Assembly (NCBI GenBank): GCA_035697325.1
Contig: DASSDB010000004.1
Location: 1-64,000, forward strand
Direction: 5' to 3'
DNA: 64,000 bases
DNA from: Candidatus Saccharimonadales bacterium
GTDB lineage: Bacteria > Patescibacteriota > Saccharimonadia > Saccharimonadales > Saccharimonadaceae
Position numbers and translations under genes: made by a program. Below are positions 36,587-43,200 of this stretch, in pieces. The notes under the pieces were generated by a model, which saw only the letters and a list, made by a program, of their open reading frames with translations, was not told the origin of the DNA and did no database searches. Every line of letters starts with the position of its first letter. Position 1 is the first letter of the stretch.

Positions 36587-37412
36587 CGTCTTTACCCACC
36601 GATGGCTCCGTATACCGTATACACTTCATGCCCATGTCGACCAAAAACCGAAAAAACCAATTGCCACAGTTTTACTTATTCATGGCATTGGTAATTCTGG
36701 TGCAGCCTGGGATAGTGTCGTGGCTAAACTGCCAGACTCTATTCATGTCATCTCCATCGATTTGCTTGGTTTTGGAAATTCTCCTCGGCCGGCTTGGGCT
36801 ATATACAATGCCAAAACCCAGGCACGTTCCGTATTAACGACTCTATTGAAGCTCAAAGCCCGTCACCCTATTATTATCGTGGGTCACTCGCTTGGTGCTC
36901 TCGTTGCAGTTGAGTTTGCCAAACGATATCCATTATTGGTGCGTTCTTTAATATTGGTAAGCCCGCCGTTTTATCAGTCCGTTACAAATTCATCAAAACA
37001 GCTTCCAAATGCAGATCGTATGCGCCGAGAAATATACAGGCTAATTAAAAAGCGGCCCGACCAGCTTATTCAAATTGCCAATCTCGCGCTCAAGCTCGGT
37101 CTCCTTAATAAAACATTCAATCTTACAAAAGACAACGCCTCTATTTATCTAAATGCACTTGAAGCTAGTATACTCAATCAGACCTCTCTTCACGATGCTG
37201 AGCATCTTAAGCTACCTATCCGTATACTCTATGGAATGCTCGATCCGGTTATTGCTTCACGGAATCTTGCGTATCTTGCACAAAAAAACAAATATGTACG
37301 AACAACTGCCGTCCTGGCTTCTCATGAGGTACTTGGAACATTTGCCAGTAAAGTGGCCGATGCTATTAAGGCCAGTGTGACCGACGAAGTTGCTGGGAAT
37401 ACTCGGCTATGA
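36579..37412 (+). CDS. Alpha/beta hydrolase
   Basis: A 277-residue alpha/beta-fold hydrolase. The nucleophile elbow is VGHSLGALVAVEFA with Ser near residue 101. The oxyanion segment is HGIGNSGAAW. The late acid and His are probably in MLDPVIAS and ASHEVLG. No signal peptide is visible, so a cytoplasmic esterase or C-C hydrolase is likely; the substrate is unknown. It overlaps the methyltransferase gene by 8 nt, suggesting one transcript. Confidence 0.85.
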   Translation: MFDVFTHRWLRIPYTLHAHVDQKPKKPIATVLLIHGIGNSGAAWDSVVAKLPDSIHVISIDLLGFGNSPRPAWAIYNAKTQARSVLTTLLKLKARHPIIIVGHSLGALVAVEFAKRYPLLVRSLILVSPPFYQSVTNSSKQLPNADRMRREIYRLIKKRPDQLIQIANLALKLGLLNKTFNLTKDNASIYLNALEASILNQTSLHDAEHLKLPIRILYGMLDPVIASRNLAYLAQKNKYVRTTAVLASHEVLGTFASKVADAIKASVTDEVAGNTRL

Positions 37413-37413
37413 T
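37408..37413 (+). promoter_or_regulatory. Possible -10 of the trpS leader
   Basis: TATGAT overlaps the stop of the hydrolase gene and lies 14 nt before the leader ATG 37428. No convincing -35 is present. Confidence 0.35.
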
Positions 37414-37427
37414 ATAAAAGAAAAGGA

Positions 37428-37508
37428 ATGGATCGGCAAAGCTATCAAATCGTTGCATATTGGTTTACCGTCACTCGTACTGGCGGCTTGTTCCGTGTTT
37501 TGAAATAA
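37428..37508 (+). CDS. Candidate 26-codon leader peptide with one Trp codon
   Basis: ATG 37428 opens a frame of 26 codons ending in TAA 37506-37508. The purine-rich AAAAGAAAAGGA precedes it closely. The peptide contains a single Trp at codon 12 (37461-37463) in the context AYWFTVTRTGG. It lies before a terminator-like hairpin and trpS. A ribosome paused on the Trp codon would leave 37479-37489 free. Its role as an attenuator leader is inferred from this arrangement. Confidence 0.5.
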   Translation: MDRQSYQIVAYWFTVTRTGGLFRVLK

Positions 37509-37562
37509 CACATTCACCATTTGAAAATATCGAAGAAGCCGCCAGTATCCAGGCGGTTCTTT
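37479..37562 (+). promoter_or_regulatory. Mutually exclusive antiterminator and terminator helices before trpS
   Basis: Segment 37479-37489 is perfectly complementary to 37536-37546 (11 bp). The same 3' segment can instead form a 7-bp hairpin, 37537-37543 with 37552-37558 (8-nt loop), followed by a moderately T-rich stretch. The two folds compete for 37537-37543. This is the layout of transcription attenuation. The terminator tail is weak, which lowers confidence. Confidence 0.5.
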
Positions 37563-37583
37563 AATTATAAGAAAGGAGTTACT

Positions 37584-37796
37584 ATGGAATATCAACTAAA
37601 TACAGAAAAGCTAGAGGACATCATCGATCCGGAGATACCTTCACTTCCCGAAGAACGTAGGCGATTACTCGATAGATGCATGGCAGTTATTGCTGCCGGT
37701 GGCAGAGTAGAAGGTGTCGACCCTCGGCATGTTAGTGCAGAAGGAATGCATATGATAAAAGGTGCTATGGGACGACGAGCCCAATCTGGGTTATAA
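37584..37796 (+). CDS. Unidentified small protein, 70 aa
   Basis: ATG 37584 follows GAAAGGAGTTACT, a strong ribosome-binding site. The product is a small, mostly helical soluble protein (EERRRLLDRCMAVIAAGG, EGMHMIKGAMGRRAQ). It is the first gene behind the candidate attenuator and lies 11 nt before trpS. Regulation together with trpS suggests a link to tryptophan or its tRNA, but the sequence itself does not show this. Confidence 0.65.
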   Translation: MEYQLNTEKLEDIIDPEIPSLPEERRRLLDRCMAVIAAGGRVEGVDPRHVSAEGMHMIKGAMGRRAQSGL

Positions 37797-37797
37797 T
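37792..37797 (+). promoter_or_regulatory. Internal -10 box before trpS
   Basis: TATAAT overlaps the stop of the 70-aa gene and ends 10 nt before ATG 37808. It could give trpS a nearly leaderless transcript of its own; there is no -35. Confidence 0.4.
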
Positions 37798-37807
37798 AAA
37801 GACAATT

Positions 37808-38848
37808 ATGGCAAAAGCGACTATCTTAACGGGCCTTCGAGCTAACAATGACCTTACGATCGGCAATTATTTTGGCGCCATGCTTCCTATGATCGATATG
37901 GCCAAGCAAAAGTCAAATGACTATCAAATTAATATGTTCATTCCCGATCTCCATAGCTTTACTACACCGATCAATCACGGTGAACTCTACGATCAAATCA
38001 TTCATAATGCGCGGTTGTTTGCGGCAGCCGGCCTCCCTCTGGATAACGATAATATCCATTTGTATCGCCAAAGCTATATCCCGGCTCATAGTGAACTGAC
38101 GTGGATCCTTGATTGTTTTACCGGTTTTGGCGAAATGAGCCGCATGACCCAATTCAAGGACAAATCTGCTAGTATCGGCGATGACCGCGTAAGTCTAGGA
38201 TTATTCAATTATCCGGTTTTAATGGCTGCCGATATCCTACTCTACGATGCAGAATATGTACCGGTGGGAGACGATCAAACGCAGCACCTGGAGTTTGCAC
38301 GGGATATCGCTGAGCGGATGAATGGCCGTTTTGGGGATATTTTTACCGTACCAAAATCAGTCAAAGCACAGCATGAGTTTTTTGGAAAAGACCAAGGCCT
38401 TCGCATTAAAGACCTTCAAGACCCAACCAAAAAAATGAGCAAAAGCGACAATACGGGGAAGGGTGTGATTTTCCTTGGCGACGATCCCGCATTAGCGGCC
38501 AAAAAGGTAATGGGAGCTACCACCGATGATCGAGCCGACATACAGTTTGATCGCACTAACCAACCAGGTATTACAAACTTGCTTGAAATCCTAGCTTTAC
38601 TTCGCGCGGCACCAGCTGAACAAATTGTAGAGGAATTTAAAGGTCAATCACGCTACGGAGATTTTAAAAAGATAGTCGCGAGTGAGATCGAGACCTTTCT
38701 TCGCAGCTTTCAGCAAAATTTGGCGGCAACGAACGATTATCTTATTCACGCCAAACTAGAAGCTTCTGAAAAAGCAATGTCTGAGATTGCCAACGCAACG
38801 CTTCTTCGAGCGCAGCAAGCTGTCGGATTGAGGGCAAAGGAATCGTAA
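37808..38848 (+). CDS. trpS: Tryptophanyl-tRNA synthetase
   Basis: A class Ic aminoacyl-tRNA synthetase that charges tRNA-Trp, 346 residues. The HIGH-like motif is TIGNYFGAM (residues 17-25), followed by the tryptophan pocket region. The KMSKS motif reads KKMSKSDNTGKG near residue 207. The length is normal for bacterial TrpRS. It overlaps the following pseudouridine synthase gene by 1 nt. A leader-peptide attenuator candidate lies upstream. Confidence 0.96.
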   Translation: MAKATILTGLRANNDLTIGNYFGAMLPMIDMAKQKSNDYQINMFIPDLHSFTTPINHGELYDQIIHNARLFAAAGLPLDNDNIHLYRQSYIPAHSELTWILDCFTGFGEMSRMTQFKDKSASIGDDRVSLGLFNYPVLMAADILLYDAEYVPVGDDQTQHLEFARDIAERMNGRFGDIFTVPKSVKAQHEFFGKDQGLRIKDLQDPTKKMSKSDNTGKGVIFLGDDPALAAKKVMGATTDDRADIQFDRTNQPGITNLLEILALLRAAPAEQIVEEFKGQSRYGDFKKIVASEIETFLRSFQQNLAATNDYLIHAKLEASEKAMSEIANATLLRAQQAVGLRAKES

Positions 38849-40014
38849 TGAAGTTAGCCACGAACGATACGATCGCGATTCTTCAAAAGTTCAATGTAGC
38901 AGATACCGACGCTCGTTCGCGTGAGATTGACCAACTGAAAGTAAGCCATCCCACCGATCACACAACGTTAGCGAGCTTTCGCTTTCATAAGCAGCTCTAC
39001 TATTTGCTTGTCGACATTACCGCCGAGGATGATACGAACTATCTGAAGACCTACATAGACGAGATAGCTCCTGGTAATAATGGTGAATTCATGACAAACC
39101 CTAACGAAGAGTCACTGGCCTCGTTTGCCGTACCGTTTAAAGGCAAGGAAGCTTACTTGTTTAAGGTTGCCGCGACAAAAAAGCGGCTCGATGTTTACCT
39201 GAGCGAGCTTTATCCCGAAACATCACGAAGCACGTGGCAAAAGTACATCAAGGCAGGATATGTTAGCGTTGACGAAGAGGGCGTCACTTCTTCCAAGCAG
39301 GATGTAAGCGGCGCAAATAATGTAGCCGTAGCTATTCCGGATGCAACGGATTATTCAAACCAAGACTTACCCATCGTCTATATTGACGACGACATTATCG
39401 TTATTAATAAGCCAGTTGGTGTGCTGACTCATGCAAAAGGTGCCTTAAGCGATGAGTTCACCGTAGCAGATTTTTTTAAGCGGTATACAACCTACGGCCT
39501 GGAGACAAATCGCCCGGGTATCGTCCATCGTCTTGATCGCGATACAAGCGGTATTATGGTGGGAGCACGGACACCCGAAGTAGCAACATTACTTCAAAAA
39601 CAATTTGCCGATCGTAAAGTTAAAAAAACGTATCTTGCGATTCTCGAAGGGATATTAAAAGAAAAAGAAGCCACAATCGATCTTCCTATTGGTAGGAATC
39701 CTTCGCTTCCAAGTACGTTTCGTGTTGATCCAAAAGGCAAATCAGCTATTACCCGTTACCGAGTCTTGAATGAATCAAACGGCAAGACGCTCATACAACT
39801 AATGCCGCAGACGGGTCGAACTCACCAGCTTCGTGTGCATATGAACTATCTCCATGCGCCAATACTAGGCGACAGAGTGTACGGAAAGCAAAGCAATCGC
39901 CGCCTCTATCTTCACGCCCATCAGCTCGAACTCACCATGCCTTCGGGGGAGAGAAAAGTATTTTTGGCCCCTACACCCTCGTCGTTTAAGCAACTCTTTC
40001 CGGATGTGTCATGA
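38848..40014 (+). CDS. RluA-family pseudouridine synthase with an N-terminal extension
   Basis: Isomerises uridine to pseudouridine in rRNA or tRNA. It has 388 residues: about 105 N-terminal residues of unknown fold, an S4 RNA-binding domain (KRLDVYLSELYPETSRSTWQ) at about 110-165, and the catalytic domain with HRLDRDTSGIMV, whose Asp is the nucleophile. RluD-type enzymes are usually about 320 residues, so the N-terminal part is extra. It overlaps the next gene by 4 nt. Confidence 0.88.
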   Translation: MKLATNDTIAILQKFNVADTDARSREIDQLKVSHPTDHTTLASFRFHKQLYYLLVDITAEDDTNYLKTYIDEIAPGNNGEFMTNPNEESLASFAVPFKGKEAYLFKVAATKKRLDVYLSELYPETSRSTWQKYIKAGYVSVDEEGVTSSKQDVSGANNVAVAIPDATDYSNQDLPIVYIDDDIIVINKPVGVLTHAKGALSDEFTVADFFKRYTTYGLETNRPGIVHRLDRDTSGIMVGARTPEVATLLQKQFADRKVKKTYLAILEGILKEKEATIDLPIGRNPSLPSTFRVDPKGKSAITRYRVLNESNGKTLIQLMPQTGRTHQLRVHMNYLHAPILGDRVYGKQSNRRLYLHAHQLELTMPSGERKVFLAPTPSSFKQLFPDVS

Positions 40015-40832
40015 GTCAGCTCATCATCCATCCAGCGACAATGCTACAGCTTCGAGCATTCGAAAAGAACATGCCCCAGTCAATAATCTTAAGTGGTACG
40101 AGCGGCATTGGGCTTCTGGCACTTGCCAAGCACATGGGAGGAAGTCAAGCGCTACTTATTCGTCCGTTAAATGCAAAAGGCGAGGAAGACACCGCGGGTA
40201 CGATAAGTATTGAAGTGATCCGACGGCTCTACGATCAATCACGCACGAAAACGTTGTCGAAGCGCTTTATTATCATTGACGACGCGGATAGGATGAGCCA
40301 TGGCGCCCAAGGCGCGTTCCTTAAGTTGCTAGAAGAACCCCCCGCGATGACCCATTTTATCCTTACTTCTCATGCGGTAGGTAATCTCCTTCCAACCATC
40401 CGTTCTAGAGTACAGCATGTTGTCATACAACCTATTACAGACGAGCAGACGAGTGAATTCATAGACGGTATCGGCATTAATAATGAGACGAAAAAAAATC
40501 AATTGCAATTTCTCGCATCGGGGTTACCTGCCGAGCTAAGCCGGCTTGCTAGGAATACCGAATATTTTGCGTCTCGAGCCCGTATTATTACAGATGCACG
40601 GCAGCTTATTGCCGGAACAGGGTATCAGAAACTACGAATAATCCATACATATAAACAAAATAGAGATGATACTCTTACTCTTATCGATAGCGCTATCGCA
40701 ATCATTCGGCATTCGCTAAAAAACAAGCCACAGATTGGGGCAATCAAGCAGCTGGATAGCCTCCTGGATGCTCGCGAACGAATAACGCGCAATCAAAGTA
40801 CCGTGCTACAGCTTACCAAAGCTGTGCTATAA
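40011..40832 (+). CDS. DNA polymerase III delta prime-like clamp-loader subunit
   Basis: A 273-residue AAA+ protein. The P-loop is degenerate (GTSGIGLLALAKHM lacks the Lys), and DDADRMSHGAQGAFLKLLEEPP with TIRSRVQHV is typical of delta prime (HolB), which does not bind ATP. It would be the rigid stator of the clamp loader. It overlaps the pseudouridine synthase gene by ATGA. The weak conservation after residue 170 leaves some doubt. Confidence 0.8.
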   Translation: MSQLIIHPATMLQLRAFEKNMPQSIILSGTSGIGLLALAKHMGGSQALLIRPLNAKGEEDTAGTISIEVIRRLYDQSRTKTLSKRFIIIDDADRMSHGAQGAFLKLLEEPPAMTHFILTSHAVGNLLPTIRSRVQHVVIQPITDEQTSEFIDGIGINNETKKNQLQFLASGLPAELSRLARNTEYFASRARIITDARQLIAGTGYQKLRIIHTYKQNRDDTLTLIDSAIAIIRHSLKNKPQIGAIKQLDSLLDARERITRNQSTVLQLTKAVL

Positions 40833-40833
40833 T
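40828..40833 (+). promoter_or_regulatory. Extended -10 of the TPR gene
   Basis: TGC plus TATAAT overlaps the stop of the delta prime gene and ends 8 nt before ATG 40842, predicting a 2-nt leader or none. Confidence 0.6.
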
Positions 40834-40841
40834 AGACGCAT

Positions 40842-41495
40842 ATGTTAGGCGTAATCCTTATCGCAATCCTCGGTGGCTGGGCCATCTGGAAACCACAAAC
40901 TATCGCAGAAGTTGCTACCGATCTTCCTCAGAAGATATCCGAAAAGTTAGATCGCCTATGGGACGTCGCCCAAGAATCCTTGCGTGATAAAAAATATCTC
41001 CGTGCTGAAAAGGCGCTCCTTACGATTCTTCGGATCGACGAACGAAATGCGACCGCATACAATCGTCTCGGTATCCTTTATGCCAAGCAACAGGCATTTA
41101 AGGATGCCATCGAGTGTTTTGAAATTGCCCAGAGCCTCGCGCCCAGTGCAAGCAGCCTTCATAACGTCGGGCTTATTTACTACGAGACGGGACAATACGA
41201 AAAGGCCGGCCTTGCATTTGAACAGGCACTCGCCATGGAGAATGACATCGCATCGCGCCACATAGCGTATGCGAAAGTACAAGAAAAGCTCGGACGATTA
41301 AAGCGCATGACCGAATCGCTTGAACATGCGGTTGAGCTTGAGCCAACTCCTCAAACTCTAAGTATTCTCGCAGATGCATACGACCGCAACGGCCAAAAAG
41401 ATCTAGCCGCAGAACTCCGCGACAAAGCAGCTAAAATGATTATTCCCGAGGGTCAACCTAAGCAAATCCGTCAAGTTCGTCGGGTGGTTATGTAG
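40842..41495 (+). CDS. Membrane-anchored tetratricopeptide-repeat protein
   Basis: A 217-residue protein. A short N-terminal hydrophobic segment (LGVILIAILGGWAIW, residues 2-16) acts as an anchor or signal. At least three TPR units follow, for example ATAYNRLGILYAKQQAFKDA, SLHNVGLIYYETGQYEKA and SILADAYDRNGQKDLA. It probably serves as a protein-binding scaffold at the membrane. The partner is unknown. Confidence 0.8.
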   Translation: MLGVILIAILGGWAIWKPQTIAEVATDLPQKISEKLDRLWDVAQESLRDKKYLRAEKALLTILRIDERNATAYNRLGILYAKQQAFKDAIECFEIAQSLAPSASSLHNVGLIYYETGQYEKAGLAFEQALAMENDIASRHIAYAKVQEKLGRLKRMTESLEHAVELEPTPQTLSILADAYDRNGQKDLAAELRDKAAKMIIPEGQPKQIRQVRRVVM

Positions 41496-41525
41496 CAACA
41501 GCTTATATCGTAGAGGGATGCTTCT

Positions 41526-41557
41526 AAAAGATGCTCACAAAAATGTGAGCATCTTTT
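41526..41557. terminator. Bidirectional terminator between the TPR gene and the tRNAs
   Basis: A perfect 13-bp stem (41526-41538 with 41545-41557) has A-run and T-run arms. It can end both the plus-strand TPR transcript and the minus-strand tRNA transcript. Confidence 0.85.
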
Positions 41558-41570
41558 TACTATTTTCATA

Positions 41571-41656
41571 TGGTACTGGGGGTAGGATTCGAACCTACGA
41601 AGGCGAATGCCGACAGATTTACAGTCTGTTGTGTTTGACCGCTCCACAACCCCAGC
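41571..41656 (-). tRNA. tRNA-Tyr (GTA)
   Basis: A class II tRNA with a long variable arm. The anticodon stem-loop gives GTA. The T-arm GGTTCGAATCC is standard and CCA is encoded (41571-41573). The acceptor ends with a G-U first pair. Confidence 0.93.
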
Positions 41657-41699
41657 AAACATCCACTACAAAACAACGACTGCTTCATTGTCTTGACTA

Positions 41700-41776
41700 T
41701 GGAGCCGCCTTTCGGACTCGAACCGAAGACCTGCTGTTTACAAAACAGCTGCTCTAACCAACTGAGCTAAGGCGGC
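41700..41776 (-). tRNA. tRNA-Thr (TGT)
   Basis: The acceptor 41770-41776 pairs with 41704-41710. The anticodon loop is TTTGTAA within a GCTGT/ACAGC stem, giving anticodon TGT. The T-arm is GGTTCGAGTCC, and CCA is encoded at 41700-41702. Confidence 0.93.
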
Positions 41777-41836
41777 GGATTGTTTAAAGTACAGACATAA
41801 GTGTACCGTATAACAGGTTGTATTTCAAGATGTTAC

Positions 41837-41977
41837 CTAAATTTCCGCCTCTTTCGTGCCGGGACCACCCTGAGCTGGGATCTGCATTTTGAGAATGCCC
41901 CCGCCTTTGGCGGTAGTAACGATATCCACATATTCCACACGACCAGTACACTGCCTTCCTCGCAGGGAATAGAACAC
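41837..41977 (-). CDS. Possible 46-aa protein in the tRNA gap
   Basis: The 325-nt gap between the two tRNA-Thr genes holds a frame from GTG 41977 to a TAG at 41837-41839. It has TAGGTAG before the start and protein-like composition (VEYVDIVTTAKGGGILKMQI). Two small hairpins (GCATT/AATGC and CCGCC/GGCGG) lie inside it, so a structured RNA is an alternative. I see no other gene in this gap. Confidence 0.3.
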   Translation of the reverse strand: MFYSLRGRQCTGRVEYVDIVTTAKGGGILKMQIPAQGGPGTKEAEI

Positions 41978-42101
41978 GTACTACCTACCATTTAGGAACT
42001 ACTATGACAACTAACTCGCTACGATAAACGATATAACAATCTCTCAGAGATATCAGCTTGGCTTACCGGAGTTAATTTGGTACAATATCGTACTAGAGCC
42101 T

Positions 42102-42177
42102 GCCGCGATAGCTCAGTTGGTAGAGCGCATCCATGGTAAGGATGAGGTCTCGGGTTCAAGCCCCGATCGTGGCTCCA
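42102..42177 (+). tRNA. tRNA-Thr (GGT)
   Basis: The acceptor 42102-42108 pairs with the segment ending at 42173. The anticodon loop is ATGGTAA within CATCC/GGATG, giving anticodon GGT. The D-arm GCTCAGTTGGTAGAGC and T-arm GGTTCAAGCCC are standard, and CCA is encoded. Confidence 0.94.
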
Positions 42178-42256
42178 TGACATGATATCTCTGGTATTTT
42201 TTTATATTTTGTGCTAAAATAGCGGAAGTCCTAATAACAAACTAAGCGAGTAGTAA

Positions 42257-42460
42257 ATGGCAAAGAAGAATACAAAGCGTAAATTGATTGCTCTTGTGAG
42301 TGCCCTAACTGGTCACCGCATCTACACAACGATCAATAAACAGAATCACCCCGAGCCTCTTGTAAAAAAGGCCTATGATCCTTTGGTGCGAAAACACGTC
42401 GAATACAAGGAAACCAAAAAGAACCTTGGCCGCAACGAAATCAAACCACGTAAAGGCTAA
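42257..42460 (+). CDS. rpmG: Ribosomal protein bL33, zinc-free form
   Basis: A 67-residue 50S E-site protein. [33 protein letters not shown] and [18 protein letters not shown] match bL33. The zinc-binding CxxC pairs of the common form are absent, and there is a C-terminal extension of about 10 residues. TAAAAT (about 42216-42221) is a candidate -10. Confidence 0.88.
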   Translation: MAKKNTKRKLIALVSALTGHRIYTTINKQNHPEPLVKKAYDPLVRKHVEYKETKKNLGRNEIKPRKG

Positions 42461-42469
42461 AATACAGAG

Positions 42470-42493
42470 CACTCTCACAAAACGAGAGTGTTT
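42470..42493. terminator. rpmG terminator
   Basis: A 7-bp stem (42470-42476 with 42484-42490) is followed by T5, just before the convergent glucan operon ends. Confidence 0.85.
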
Positions 42494-42498
42494 TTCGT

Positions 42499-43200
42499 TC
42501 ATTCTTCATGATCAAGAACGCTTCTGTCGATAACCTGGCTGAGCCAAAGGCCGCTTTTTAGCATACGCTCAAGTAATTGCTGGGTTGGTCGAGCATGCTC
42601 CGCATAGATATACACACAGCTATCGGCTACTTCAGCCGTCAAGCTGCCAAACGATTCGCCTATTATTGTTGTCACTTCGGGATTGAAAATCGCTTCCGCC
42701 GCAATCATATGGGCAGGCTCGGTATATAACGCATACCTCTGAGTAAAAGCTGCCACATGTTGACCATACATGCCCAAGGGTACTTGTGTAAGCTGGGAGA
42801 ACTTTGTAAATAAATGTGCATAAAATGTTTCATTATGAGCATGAAGCCCTAGAAAAATATGAGGCAAATCACGGGATGTATGCAAGTCAAAAGTCATGAT
42901 AATCCAATTGTGCGTTCGTGCGGGCTTGCCGGGAAAATGAATTGTATCGTGGCGCTCAACCAGCATAATATCGTAACCGCCATATGAACCAATGCAGTAA
43001 TGGTTATCTCGGTGTTTCGCAGAAACAGTCAGTCCGCGCACTAAGCGATGCTCGTCGCTTCGCTGGTCAACATAGCCAAAGTAGACAAGGCCTACTTTTT
43101 CCGCGAACTGACTGAATATACGGCGATGCAGGCGTGACTGTAACACTTTTGCAGGAGTAAAAGCATCTATAAAAAACTTTGTTTTACCAGAAAGCGACAT
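42499..43200 (-). CDS. Unidentified protein of the glucan operon, 233 aa
   Basis: The last gene of the minus-strand glucan operon; its ATG overlaps the GH15 stop by one base. It is a soluble protein of mixed structure (HRRIFSQFAEKVGLVYFGYV, IIMTFDLHTSRDLPHIFLGL). No membrane segment or known catalytic motif is visible. Tight coupling suggests a role in the same polysaccharide pathway or its control, but I do not recognise the family. Confidence 0.7.
   Translation of the reverse strand: MSLSGKTKFFIDAFTPAKVLQSRLHRRIFSQFAEKVGLVYFGYVDQRSDEHRLVRGLTVSAKHRDNHYCIGSYGGYDIMLVERHDTIHFPGKPARTHNWIIMTFDLHTSRDLPHIFLGLHAHNETFYAHLFTKFSQLTQVPLGMYGQHVAAFTQRYALYTEPAHMIAAEAIFNPEVTTIIGESFGSLTAEVADSCVYIYAEHARPTQQLLERMLKSGLWLSQVIDRSVLDHEE

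Noticed and set aside
37428-37583. A T-box riboswitch upstream of trpS
   Set aside because: No T-box consensus (AARGGUGGNACCGCG type) or stem I features are present; the leader frame with competing helices explains the region better.
41800-42000. Signal recognition particle RNA or another known RNA between the tRNAs
   Set aside because: The conserved SRP loop sequence (GGAAGGAAGCAGCC type) is absent on both strands.
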